Source of the DNA: Patescibacteria group bacterium
GTDB taxonomy: Bacteria; Patescibacteriota; Minisyncoccia; UBA6257; 02-FULL-45-10c
Direction of reading: 5' to 3'
DNA length: 21,427 nucleotides
Assembly: GCA_023474975.1 (NCBI GenBank)
Contig: JAMCXE010000051.1
Location: 1 to 21,427 of the forward strand
The notes beneath the pieces are model-generated. The model made no database searches. It was not told the DNA's origin and saw only the letters and a list, made by a program, of their open reading frames with translations. This document shows, in pieces, positions 15,059-21,427 of this stretch (position 1 is its first letter; every line of letters begins with the position of its first letter). Made by a program: the position numbers and the translations under genes.

Positions 15059-15117
15059 ATTGAAGCAATTTGTAATTTAGGCTATTCTAATAGGTGTTCT
15101 TTTTAGTTAAAGAATAT

Positions 15118-15188
15118 CGGACTGTAGTATAACGGTAGTATACATCCTTGGGGTGGATGCGACCCGGGTTCAACTCCCGGCAGTCCGA
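15118..15188 (+). tRNA. tRNA-Pro (anticodon GGG)
   Basis: A cloverleaf is readable: acceptor CGGACTG/CAGTCCG (7 bp), D arm GTAT-AACGGTA-GTAT (two G-U pairs), anticodon stem CATCC/GGATG around loop TTGGGGT (anticodon GGG), T arm CCGGG-TTCAACT-CCCGG and discriminator A. The next bases are CA, so the full CCA end is not encoded. It lies 60 nt after the pilin terminator with no obvious strong promoter. Confidence 0.93.
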
Positions 15189-15217
15189 CATATATAATAT
15201 AAAATATTATTGAAAAA

Positions 15218-15261
15218 CGACCCGGGTTCTCCGCCGGTTGGCGGATCCCGGCAGTCCGACA
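15218..15261 (+). repeat. Partial copy of the tRNA-Pro 3' half interrupted by a palindrome
   Basis: CGACCCGGGTTC (15218-15229) and TCCCGGCAGTCCGACA (15246-15261) are exact copies of 15160-15171 and 15175-15190 in the tRNA. The AAC of the T loop is replaced by a 16-nt insert TCCGCC-GGTT-GGCGGA, a perfect 6-bp hairpin. No 5' half is present, so this is not a functional tRNA. Confidence 0.9.
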
Positions 15262-15271
15262 AGTTTTTAAA

Positions 15272-15280
15272 TGTTATAAT
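15272..15280 (+). promoter_or_regulatory. Extended -10 promoter of the sensor pseudogene (TGTTATAAT)
   Basis: The hexamer is at 15275-15280, followed by 6 nt and the ATG at 15287, the same geometry as at 11744-11759. It implies a leaderless mRNA. Confidence 0.55.
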
Positions 15281-15286
15281 TAGATT

Positions 15287-16410
15287 ATGAGTTTTTTGGA
15301 TCTAAAAACGATTTTATTGATCAATGTTTTGCTCTCTTTTATTTCTACGCTGATCTTCATTTCGCTTTGGCTAAATGCTCGGAGGGTATTCAAGGGAATT
15401 TCCTTGTGGTTTATTGGAATGGGTTTGCAGGCAGCCGGGTCATTATTGATAGTTTTACGGGGAAATATTTCTGATTTATTTTCGATAGTAATGGCAAACG
15501 TCCTGATTCTTTCCGGTATTTTGATATTCTATATAGGTTTCCGTAAGTTTATGGGAAGGCCAGGCAGCCAGGTCCATAATTATGTTTTGATAATTGCTTC
15601 CGGAATTTTCTTCTACTACTTTACATTCATAAATAGTAATTTGCCCGGCCGTACTATAGTTCTTGCGGCTGTATTTTTGGCCTTAGCGCTTCAATGGGCA
15701 TGGTTTTCACTGATTAGCCTTAAAGGAGATCTGAGAAAATCTTCTTTTGGGATCGGAATTATTTTTTTGATCTATGCTTTTGTGAACACCATAAGAATAA
15801 TCACGAATTTGCCGAACGTTGCTTTGCCTACGAACAATAATTTTTTTGCTTCGGGTCAATTTGATATATTGATAGTTTTGACATACTCTCTGCTTATACT
15901 TTTCCTGGCTTATGATCTTATTCTTGCGGTTAATGGGCGTCTGGCGAATGAAACTGTTTTTCAAGAGGAAAAATTTCAGAAAGCTTTTCAGGTTGCTCCA
16001 TACGGCGTTGTAATTACCCGTTTTACCGATGGGCGCATCGTTGAAGCAAACAAAGCCTGGTTGGCTATTCCGAGCAAGAAGCTCTAGGTAAGACTGTCGT
16101 TGAGCTGAATATATGGGCTAATCCCGATGACAGAAAATTATTTACTGAAACTTTATTAAAAAGCAATAAAATTTCCAATTCTGAGCTAAAATTAAAGACA
16201 AAGTCCGGAAAGATAATTATTGGTTTAACTTCCGCCGATCTTATAGATATTAATGGCGAGCAGCATATTTTGTCTACGGTGATGGATATTACCGAAAATA
16301 CAAAAAACATGGAAAATCTTAAAAAACTCAATTCTTTTATGATCGACAGGGAACTGAAAATGGTTGAGCTTAAGAACAGAATAGGGGAATTGGAAGGTAA
16401 CAAAAATTGA
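15287..16410 (+). pseudogene. 7TM sensor-PAS protein, frameshifted
   Basis: The first frame runs to a TAG at 16085-16087 (266 residues). It codes for about seven membrane segments (residues 5-225), a linker, and the start of a PAS domain (FQKAFQVAPYGVVITRFTDGRIVEANKAWL). The PAS domain then continues in another frame from 16063 (GYSEQEALGKTVVELNIW ... VMDITENT) to TGA 16408-16410. The junction is near 16058-16065. In the usual motif NKAxLxLFGYS about four residues separate the W/F from GYS; here only two bases remain, which points to a deletion of about 10 nt, not a single missing base. A coiled-coil tail follows (MIDRELKMVELKNRIGELE), and no kinase or GGDEF output domain is attached. It may be an inactive or an assembly-damaged sensor. 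Confidence 0.8.
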
Positions 16411-16446
16411 TAGAAATATACCGTATTTTAGGTTATTATTTAGTAT

Positions 16447-17445
16447 ATGAAAGAAACCATTTTAACCGGCGATAGGCCGACGGGCAGGCTGCATTTGGGG
16501 CATTATGTCGGTTCGTTGCAAAACAGAATAGAACTGCAAGACAAATATAAGCAATTTGTGATGATCGCTGACGCTCAGGCGCTTACCGATAACGCTGATA
16601 ATCCGGAGAGGGTAAGGAAAAATGTTTTGGAGGTTGCTTTGGACTACTTGGCCGTAGGCATTGACCCGGAGAAAAGCACTATTTTAATTCAATCCCAAAT
16701 TCCTGAATTATCGGAACTTTTTGGATATTTTATGAATCTTGTTTCTTTGGCGCGCGTAGAGCAAAATCCGACAGTTAAAACAGAAATAAAACAAAGAAAA
16801 TTCGGACGAGGAATACCCGCTGGATTTGTAATGTATCCGGTCAGCCAAGCTGCCGATATATTAGGATTTAAAGCGACGGTCGTCCCGGTGGGCGAGGATC
16901 AGCTTCCGATGATAGAAATAACCAACGATATTGTGGACAGATTTAATACTATTTACGGAAAAGTTTTTGACCGTGTAAAAGCGGTGGTGCCGAAGAATGC
17001 CAGATTGCCCGGAATAGACGGTTCCGCCAAAATGGGCAAATCTATGAATAATGCTATCTTTCTTTCTGATTCTTCAAAAGAAATAAATGAAAAAGTGATG
17101 ATGATGTATACAGATCCGAAGCATTTGAAAGTCAGCGATCCAGGTCACGTGAAAGGCAATATGGTTTTTACATATTTGGATATTTTTGATCCAAATAAAG
17201 ACGAAATCGAAGAACTGAAGAATCAATATAAAAAAGGAGGGCTTGGCGATGTAGTTCTTAAAAAGAGACTTATTGGAGTTTTGGAAAAAATAATCGGTCC
17301 GATCAGATCCAGGCGTGAAGAATTGGCCAAGGATCCGGAAAGAGTAATGAAGATATTAGAGAAAGGAACTTTAGAGGCCAGAGAAAAAGTACAGGAAACA
17401 TTGGAAGAGGTAAGGCGGGCTATGAAGTTGGATTATTTTGAATAG
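16447..17445 (+). CDS. trpS: Tryptophanyl-tRNA synthetase
   Basis: Attaches tryptophan to tRNA-Trp in the cytoplasm (class I synthetase). The HIGH-type motif LHLGHY is at residues 15-20, and the KMSKS-type loop reads AKMGKS at 194-199, as in many bacterial enzymes. Other family landmarks are TGDRPTGRLHLGHY at the start, PVSQAADIL around 131-139 and VGEDQLPM around 148-155. Length (332) matches the normal 320-340. There is no Shine-Dalgarno. TATTAT at 16434-16439 ends 7 nt before the ATG, so a leaderless mRNA is plausible. It starts 36 nt after the frameshifted sensor gene and ends in a terminator shared with the convergent minus-strand gene. Confidence 0.96.
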   Translation: MKETILTGDRPTGRLHLGHYVGSLQNRIELQDKYKQFVMIADAQALTDNADNPERVRKNVLEVALDYLAVGIDPEKSTILIQSQIPELSELFGYFMNLVSLARVEQNPTVKTEIKQRKFGRGIPAGFVMYPVSQAADILGFKATVVPVGEDQLPMIEITNDIVDRFNTIYGKVFDRVKAVVPKNARLPGIDGSAKMGKSMNNAIFLSDSSKEINEKVMMMYTDPKHLKVSDPGHVKGNMVFTYLDIFDPNKDEIEELKNQYKKGGLGDVVLKKRLIGVLEKIIGPIRSRREELAKDPERVMKILEKGTLEAREKVQETLEEVRRAMKLDYFE

Positions 17446-17504
17446 GGGTGGTCAAAAACCCAAAGCATTTTTCAGAAGACAAATGTTCGCTTATTGAGAT
17501 ATAA

Positions 17505-17527
17505 AAAATCCCCGGTTCGGGGATTTT
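17505..17527. terminator. Bidirectional terminator between trpS and the minus-strand genes
   Basis: A 10-bp perfect stem AAAATCCCCG/CGGGGATTTT with loop GTT. T runs follow on both strands, and convergent genes end on either side. Confidence 0.9.
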
Positions 17528-17529
17528 AT

Positions 17530-17850
17530 TTATTGCGCTCTCGCTTCTTTAGTTTTCATATACTCAGCCGCTTCTTTCGGAAGATAATAGCTGGCGGCAA
17601 CAAAAACGATTCCGGACAAAAGTAAGAAGAGATGATGCAGAAATTCTGCAGTGTCTGCCGATGAAATGCCTAGAACTTCAAAAAAGTTGGTAGCCCAGCC
17701 CAATGCAAAAAACAATGAGGCTACGATGAGATTAACATAATATTTTTTAAAAAAAGATCCAACCATCGATCTGCTGGCTCTTATATTCACATAGATAAAA
17801 ACTAAACCGGCGATCAATCCCAAGATATCAACTATTTGATTTATAACCAT
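17530..17850 (-). CDS. Small uncharacterised membrane protein (about 3 TM)
   Basis: A 106-residue protein with three hydrophobic segments, near residues 5-24, 38-58 and 68-92. Loops are short, and a basic C-terminal tail (YYLPKEAAEYMKTKEARAQ) follows. I see no family motif or catalytic residue pattern. Its ATG lies about 37 nt downstream of an extended -10 box on the minus strand, so it has a short leader but no clear Shine-Dalgarno. It reads away from bL28, separated from it by a terminator, and ends at the terminator shared with trpS. Confidence 0.65.
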   Translation of the reverse strand: MVINQIVDILGLIAGLVFIYVNIRASRSMVGSFFKKYYVNLIVASLFFALGWATNFFEVLGISSADTAEFLHHLFLLLSGIVFVAASYYLPKEAAEYMKTKEARAQ

Positions 17851-17886
17851 TTTGATGAATATTTTTTAAACTTTAGCGACAAGTAT

Positions 17887-17895
17887 ATTATAACA
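17887..17895 (-). promoter_or_regulatory. Extended -10 promoter of the small membrane protein (TGTTATAAT on minus)
   Basis: On the minus strand the sequence reads TGTTATAAT with hexamer 17892-17887. The predicted start is near 17880, about 30 nt before the ATG at 17850. Confidence 0.5.
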
Positions 17896-17902
17896 TAATA
17901 TG

Positions 17903-17930
17903 AAAAATGGCTCCTCAGTGAGCCATTTTT
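17903..17930. terminator. Terminator after rpmB
   Basis: An 11-bp perfect stem AAAAATGGCTC (17903-17913) with GAGCCATTTTT (17920-17930) and a 6-nt loop. It begins directly after the rpmB stop on the minus strand, with T runs on both strands. Confidence 0.9.
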
Positions 17931-18128
17931 TTATTTCTTGCCAGATTGTTTTTTGATCTTTTTCAAGCACTTTGCGCAAACCATATATCTGCCGGGTTTT
18001 CCGGGTATCTTGGCCCACTGAAGGTTGGGTTTTTTTCTGGAGTCTGAAGTTGGATTGTAGTGACCACGAAGAAGCCGGCGAGTGCCGCCGATGTAATATC
18101 CTTTTTCGCAGATTGAACACGTTTTCAT
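17931..18128 (-). CDS. rpmB: 50S ribosomal protein bL28, zinc-ribbon form
   Basis: A 65-residue protein of the large ribosomal subunit. It contains the conserved N-terminal block CSICEKGYYIGG, the basic R-R-L-L-R-G-H stretch, and a C-terminal KPGRYMVCAKCLKKIKK segment. Cys4, Cys7, Cys51 and Cys54 form two CxxC pairs, the Zn-binding C+ type. The length is normal for short bL28. The start ATG at 18128 is preceded on the minus strand by a near-consensus promoter, with the -10 ending 9 nt before the ATG, so the mRNA is nearly leaderless. It is a single-gene unit with its own terminator. Confidence 0.95.
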   Translation of the reverse strand: MKTCSICEKGYYIGGTRRLLRGHYNPTSDSRKKPNLQWAKIPGKPGRYMVCAKCLKKIKKQSGKK

Positions 18129-18137
18129 AATTCATAT

Positions 18138-18166
18138 ATTATAAGGCAAATATTTTTTACCGTCAA
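18138..18166 (-). promoter_or_regulatory. Sigma-70 promoter of rpmB (TTGACG-N17-TATAAT)
   Basis: On the minus strand: -35 TTGACG at 18166-18161, 17-nt spacer, -10 TATAAT at 18143-18138. It is the best -35/-10 pair in the window, and only 9 nt separate the -10 from the start codon. Confidence 0.85.
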
Positions 18167-18184
18167 TAATATACTTCGCTTTTT

Positions 18185-18190
18185 TATAAT
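18185..18190 (+). promoter_or_regulatory. Candidate -10 of the dnaG leader transcript
   Basis: A perfect TATAAT on the plus strand, divergent from the rpmB promoter. No clear -35. It would start a leader of about 125 nt before dnaG. Confidence 0.45.
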
Positions 18191-18212
18191 TTAAGATTAG
18201 AATAAGAATATT

Positions 18213-18317
18213 ATGTTAGACGTCGCTGTGGGTGACGATATTGATAATAATTCAATTCCGTCGTTGTTCGTCGTTAGCGTGTTCTTACACGCGTCACTCC
18301 TCACGTCTAGGGCTTGA
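18213..18317 (+). CDS. 34-codon small ORF inside the dnaG leader
   Basis: An ATG at 18213 opens a frame of 34 codons ending at TGA 18315-18317, 5 nt before the proposed dnaG ATG. The peptide is acidic at the start (DVAVGDDIDN) and hydrophobic at the end (SLFVVSVFLHASLL). No family is recognised and no Shine-Dalgarno is seen. It covers the whole inverted-repeat structure of the leader, so it may be a leader peptide or a chance frame. Confidence 0.3.
   Translation: MLDVAVGDDIDNNSIPSLFVVSVFLHASLLTSRA
18217..18309 (+). promoter_or_regulatory. Structured 5' leader of dnaG
   Basis: Outer helix TAGACGT/ACGTCTA (18217-18223 with 18303-18309). Second helix GGTGACG/CGTCACT (18231-18237 with 18292-18298, one G-U). 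Inner hairpin GCGTGT-TCTT-ACACGC (18277-18292), which competes with the second helix for one base. No poly-T follows, so it is not a simple terminator. Confidence 0.55.
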
Positions 18318-18322
18318 ATAAA

Positions 18323-20140
18323 ATGCCGCTAGTCAATTATATGGAAACATTATCAATATCATCACTAGTTAAAGAAAAAATAGACATCGTTGATTTTTTG
18401 GGGCAATACTTGAAGCTGACTCCGGCCGGGAAAAATTTCCGCGCCGTTTGTCCTTTTCATAAAGAAAAAACCCCGTCTTTTATGATTTCTCCGGATAAGC
18501 AAATCTGGCATTGTTTTGGCTGCGGTAACGGCGGAGATGTAATTAAATTCCTGATGCTTTATGAGAATCTGGAGTTTTTTGACGCTTTAAAAGTTTTGGC
18601 CGAAAAAGCTGGCGTGAATTTGGACGTGCATGGCGGACGGGATTTCAAAACTTACGACGTTTTATATAAAGTATTGGAATCGGCGAAAGAATTTTATAGA
18701 AATAATCTGTATGGGTCGGAAGAAGTTAAAAAATATCTCATAGATCGCGGCCTGAAAGGTGAGACAGCTAAAGAGTTTGAATTGGGCGTCGCGCCCGACG
18801 AATATGACGCTTTAACCCGTCACCTGCTTAATAAAAAATTCAGCATTGCAGACATGGAAAAAGCCGGACTTATTTTTAAAACAGAAAGGGGGACATATTG
18901 GGATAGATTTCGTGGTCGGTTAATGTTCCCCTTGTATAATCACGTTGGTAAAGTTGTGGGATTTACCGGCAGGATATTGCCGGGGCGCGACGACAGGAAT
19001 ACCGGTAAATACGTGAACAGCCCCGAAACGCCTATTTTTCAAAAGTCTAAGATACTTTATGGTTTTCATAAGACTAAAAATGATATTCGTGAGGCAAGAT
19101 CGGCGATCTTAGTGGAGGGACAGATGGATTTTTTGATGATGTGGCAAGATGGTGTTAAGAACGTGATCGCTACTTCAGGTACAGCTTTGACGTCTGAGCA
19201 TCTAAAGACATTAAAGAAGATCGCGGATGAATTGATCTTGAGTTTTGACGCAGACGAGGCCGGGCAGGTGGCGGCCGAAAGAGGTATCGATCTGGCTTCG
19301 GGTTTAGATTTGTCGGTAAAAGTTTTGGTTCTTGATGATCCAAAAATGAAAGATCCTGCGGACGTGGTTAGGGAAAGGCCCGGTCATATCGCCGAGCTTT
19401 TAAAGACGGCAAAGCCGGCTATGGAATATTATTTTTACAAATATCTATATACAAGATCGGGCGAGACTGATTTTCAAAAAGTTAAGAAAAATCTTCGTGT
19501 TGTTTTGGGTAAGGTAAAATTATTATCAAGTCCCATAGAAAAAGATCATTGGATAAAAGAACTTTCCGAAATATCCAAGCTGGGCGAAGGCGTTTTGCTG
19601 GAAGAAATGGAAAACATCAAAGAAGCTCAGGGCTCGAGCGTCGCGGAGGACGATCCTTTGCAGGAGCCGGAAAGAGAATTTACCAGAAGAGATCTTATTT
19701 GCCAGCGGCTTATGGGCTTAGCTATGAATGATAAAGAAATAAACGAAAAATTTAAGGAATATTTAGATTACCTGCCAGAATCTTATAGGAAATTATATGA
19801 AAACAGCGGTAAAGATATTGATGGCTCTCTTAATAAGACGTGGGAGCTTATTAGCCTTCGTTTTAGTTTTGAAAATGCCGGTTTTTCCGCTAAGGGCGAG
19901 GTACCTAATAATTCAAAAGGGAAGGGGTCTGCTTCGGGCGACTTGGATAACAAGCTCAAGGATGAGTTCGCTCAATTGATACACGAATTAAAGCTTGATC
20001 ATTTGAAGGAGAGACAGGCAAGATTGGGCGCTGAGGCACGGGAGCTGGAGGCCGCGGGAAAGGACGACGAGTGGATGGAAAAAGTAAAAGAATACAAGGC
20101 GGTAACAGAAGAGATACACAAGCTTAAGGCACAAAGCTAA
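18323..20140 (+). CDS. dnaG: DNA primase
   Basis: Synthesises RNA primers at the replication fork. The N-terminal zinc domain uses C43, H46, C64 and C67 (CPFHKEKTPSF ... HCFGCG). The TOPRIM core shows VEGQMDFL (E265) and SFDADEAG (D309, D311). The C-terminal part is helical and charged, as in DnaB-helicase-binding domains, but without a clear motif. Length is 605 residues, typical. Possible starts are TTG 18314, ATG 18323 and ATG 18341. I chose 18323 because a weak AGGG lies about 10 nt upstream; 18341 would also keep the whole conserved region. It lies behind the structured leader, with its own terminator before rpoD. The dnaG-rpoD order is the classic macromolecular-synthesis arrangement, here without rpsU. 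Confidence 0.95.
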   Translation: MPLVNYMETLSISSLVKEKIDIVDFLGQYLKLTPAGKNFRAVCPFHKEKTPSFMISPDKQIWHCFGCGNGGDVIKFLMLYENLEFFDALKVLAEKAGVNLDVHGGRDFKTYDVLYKVLESAKEFYRNNLYGSEEVKKYLIDRGLKGETAKEFELGVAPDEYDALTRHLLNKKFSIADMEKAGLIFKTERGTYWDRFRGRLMFPLYNHVGKVVGFTGRILPGRDDRNTGKYVNSPETPIFQKSKILYGFHKTKNDIREARSAILVEGQMDFLMMWQDGVKNVIATSGTALTSEHLKTLKKIADELILSFDADEAGQVAAERGIDLASGLDLSVKVLVLDDPKMKDPADVVRERPGHIAELLKTAKPAMEYYFYKYLYTRSGETDFQKVKKNLRVVLGKVKLLSSPIEKDHWIKELSEISKLGEGVLLEEMENIKEAQGSSVAEDDPLQEPEREFTRRDLICQRLMGLAMNDKEINEKFKEYLDYLPESYRKLYENSGKDIDGSLNKTWELISLRFSFENAGFSAKGEVPNNSKGKGSASGDLDNKLKDEFAQLIHELKLDHLKERQARLGAEARELEAAGKDDEWMEKVKEYKAVTEEIHKLKAQS

Positions 20141-20156
20141 TAAAACTTAGCTTTTT
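20133..20156 (+). terminator. Weak terminator overlapping the dnaG stop
   Basis: AAAGCTAA (20133-20140) pairs with TTAGCTTT (20147-20154) around TAAAAC, followed by a short T run. The stem includes the dnaG stop codon. Confidence 0.6.
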
Positions 20157-20195
20157 GGGCAAAAATCCGTTAATTTGGGGATAAATTTACCTAGC

Positions 20196-20225
20196 TTGAC
20201 CGTAGCTATCTATTAAATGTATAAT
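20196..20225 (+). promoter_or_regulatory. Sigma-70 promoter of rpoD (TTGACC-N18-TATAAT)
   Basis: -35 at 20196-20201, an 18-nt spacer, and -10 at 20220-20225. The predicted start is near 20232, leaving a leader of about 150 nt before rpoD. Confidence 0.8.
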
Positions 20226-20246
20226 ATAAATGAAATAGATATGGAT

Positions 20247-20282
20247 TGGCCGCATACCAATAAAAATGTATGCCTTCGGCCA
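20247..20282 (+). promoter_or_regulatory. Hairpin in the rpoD leader
   Basis: TGGCC (20247-20251) and GCATAC (20252-20257) pair with GTATGC (20268-20273) and GGCCA (20278-20282). A CTTC bulge separates the two helices, and the loop is CAATAAAAAT. The rest of the leader (20283-20380) is AT-rich; only a short CGC/GCG hairpin near 20352-20363 is visible. There is no Shine-Dalgarno at the rpoD start. Confidence 0.5.
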
Positions 20283-20380
20283 GAAAGGGAAAGAATCGCT
20301 ATAAATACGTATTTTAAATCCTAAAATAACTAAATATTTATAATTAATGGTCGCTTAAAGGCGGTTTTGTCGTTGTTTAT

Positions 20381-21427
20381 ATGAAAAAAATAAAAAAGAG
20401 GGTTTCGGCGAAAATTAAGAAAGTTGAAAAAATCAAGAAAAAAAAGATCTTACAAAAGCCAAAAAGATCTGTGGCGAAAAATAAAAAATTAGTCATCAAA
20501 AAGACGACTAAGAGGCTTGTGACCCCAAAAAATAAGAAGGGAAATAATAGGAAGATCGTTGCCAAGGCATCAAAAAAGAAGTTGGGCAAATCTAATTCCG
20601 AAGATCAGTTGGCCGAACTTATCGAGCGGGGAAGGGGAAGGGGTTTTGTTACCGATACCGAAGTTTTGCATTTTTTTCCTCATATAGAAGACGATGTCAA
20701 TTTTTTGGAAAAGGTTTATGGCGACCTGGACAAGGCTAATATAAAAGTTATCGAAACCAGTCAGCTTATTCAGCTTCCCAAAGAAGATGAAGTTTCTGAA
20801 AAAGAATTGGCTCGAGCAACTTTTACCGAGGGCGATATGCCGGACTCCGTTCAGATATATTTGAAAGAAATCGGCAAAACACCGCTTTTAACTTCGGAAC
20901 AGGAAAAAGAACTTGCTAAAAGATTGGAGAAGGGCGACAAAGAAGCGAAAAATGAATTTATAAGAGCAAATCTAAGACTAGTCGTTTCCATAGCTAAGCG
21001 CTACGTAAATAGAACGCCAAATTTAAGTATTCTCGATCTGGTGCAGGAAGGAAATATAGGTTTGGCGCGCGCAGTAGATAAATTCGATTACAGAAGAGGT
21101 TTTAAGTTTTCCACTTATGCAACGTGGTGGATAAGGCAGGCTATAACAAGGGCTCTGGCCGATCAATCTAGAACGATCAGAATTCCCGTGCATATGGTAG
21201 AAACCATTTCTAAATATTCTCAAGCGAAGAGGCGATTGACCCAGGAGCTTGGTCGCGAGCCGCTTCCCGAAGAAATTGCTATTGAGATGAATTTGCCCGT
21301 TGAAAAGGTTCATCATATTCAAAAGATATCTCAAGATGTTGTTTCTTTGGAATCTCCGGTTGGCGATGACGATGAGGATTCGACTTTATCAGAATTTATT
21401 CCTGACGAAAAAAATCTTAATCCGTCA
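20381..21427 (+). CDS. rpoD: RNA polymerase primary sigma factor (3' end outside the window)
   Basis: An open frame of 349 codons without a stop. Residues 1-70 are an unusual Lys/Arg-rich tail (about half basic). Residues 75-130 resemble a compact region 1.1 (LAELIERGRGRGFVT, VLHFFP). Region 1.2 starts at DSVQIYLKEIGKTPLL (155-170). Region 2 contains NLRLVVSIAKRY (197-208), DLVQEGNIGLARAVDKFDYRRG (219-240) and the -10 recognition helix FSTYATWWIRQAITRAL (243-259). Region 3 follows (RIPVHMVETI), and region 3.2 (VSLESPVGDDDED...LSEFI) is cut by the window end; region 4 is missing. It directs transcription of most genes. Its own promoter and long leader separate it from dnaG. Confidence 0.95.
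   Translation, partial: MKKIKKRVSAKIKKVEKIKKKKILQKPKRSVAKNKKLVIKKTTKRLVTPKNKKGNNRKIVAKASKKKLGKSNSEDQLAELIERGRGRGFVTDTEVLHFFPHIEDDVNFLEKVYGDLDKANIKVIETSQLIQLPKEDEVSEKELARATFTEGDMPDSVQIYLKEIGKTPLLTSEQEKELAKRLEKGDKEAKNEFIRANLRLVVSIAKRYVNRTPNLSILDLVQEGNIGLARAVDKFDYRRGFKFSTYATWWIRQAITRALADQSRTIRIPVHMVETISKYSQAKRRLTQELGREPLPEEIAIEMNLPVEKVHHIQKISQDVVSLESPVGDDDEDSTLSEFIPDEKNLNPS

Noticed and set aside
15190..15261. Second tRNA gene
   Set aside because: Only the 3' half is present and the T loop is replaced by a palindrome; no acceptor 5' strand, D arm or anticodon arm exists.
17866..18135. Alternative minus-strand frame overlapping bL28
   Set aside because: The bL28 frame has the full family sequence and zinc-binding cysteines; the other frame crosses the terminator and has no homology that I can see.

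Overview
The window (about 21.4 kb, AT-rich, standard genetic code) looks like a fragment of a Candidate Phyla Radiation (Patescibacteria) genome, probably from the Parcubacteria side. This is inferred from the gene set and small gene sizes: a short NAD kinase, a nucleoside diphosphate kinase with an internal insertion, a split ComEC whose metallo-beta-lactamase part is a separate gene, a prepilin with an LTGFTLIELL leader fused to a LamG domain, a KimA-like potassium importer, and small helical proteins of a type common in CPR. Several starts lie only 6-11 nt downstream of a TATAAT-like -10 box, so leaderless or nearly leaderless mRNAs seem common. No 16S rRNA or other decisive taxonomic marker is present.

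Layout. 1-235: end of a truncated reading frame whose first 30 nt are an inverted copy of 168-197, possibly a contig-end artefact. 236-5102: a tight plus-strand block with a PD-(D/E)XK nuclease-like protein, NAD kinase, Fe/Mn superoxide dismutase, YbaB/EbfC-like protein, DedA-like membrane protein and a P1B-type ATPase with an unusual CAD motif. 5156-7975: a large membrane/coiled-coil protein of unknown function and a small helical protein, closed by a terminator. 8111-11068: ComEC channel, ComEC-type hydrolase and ndk. 11070-11380 has no gene of recognised protein function but is dense in signals: a DnaA-box palindrome, an extended -10 promoter, a candidate structured RNA of about 150 nt ending in a U-tract, and a promoter with two palindromes. 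It is followed by a small GC-richer basic protein of unknown function (11384-11678). 11759-13606: KimA-like transporter. 13612-15058: pilin locus with a small prepilin-leader ORF, an inverted repeat around the pilin start, a pilin-LamG fusion and a terminator. 15118-15261: tRNA-Pro(GGG) and a partial copy of its 3' half carrying a palindromic insert. 15287-16410: frameshifted 7TM-PAS sensor. 16447-17445: trpS. 17530-18128 (minus): small membrane protein and ribosomal protein bL28. 18185-21427: dnaG behind a structured leader and sORF, then rpoD, cut off by the window end.

The functions are mostly housekeeping: NADP and nucleotide pools (nadK, ndk), oxidative and metal stress (sod, P1B ATPase), K+ uptake, translation (trpS, rpmB, tRNA-Pro), and replication and transcription (dnaG-rpoD). 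ComEC plus its hydrolase and the pilin-LamG protein would fit DNA uptake and surface attachment, which are typical of reduced, host- or community-dependent CPR cells. The parts most worth following up are the candidate RNA at 11148-11300, the inverted-repeat pilin leader, the tRNA 3' remnant, the dnaG leader and the altered P1B motif.
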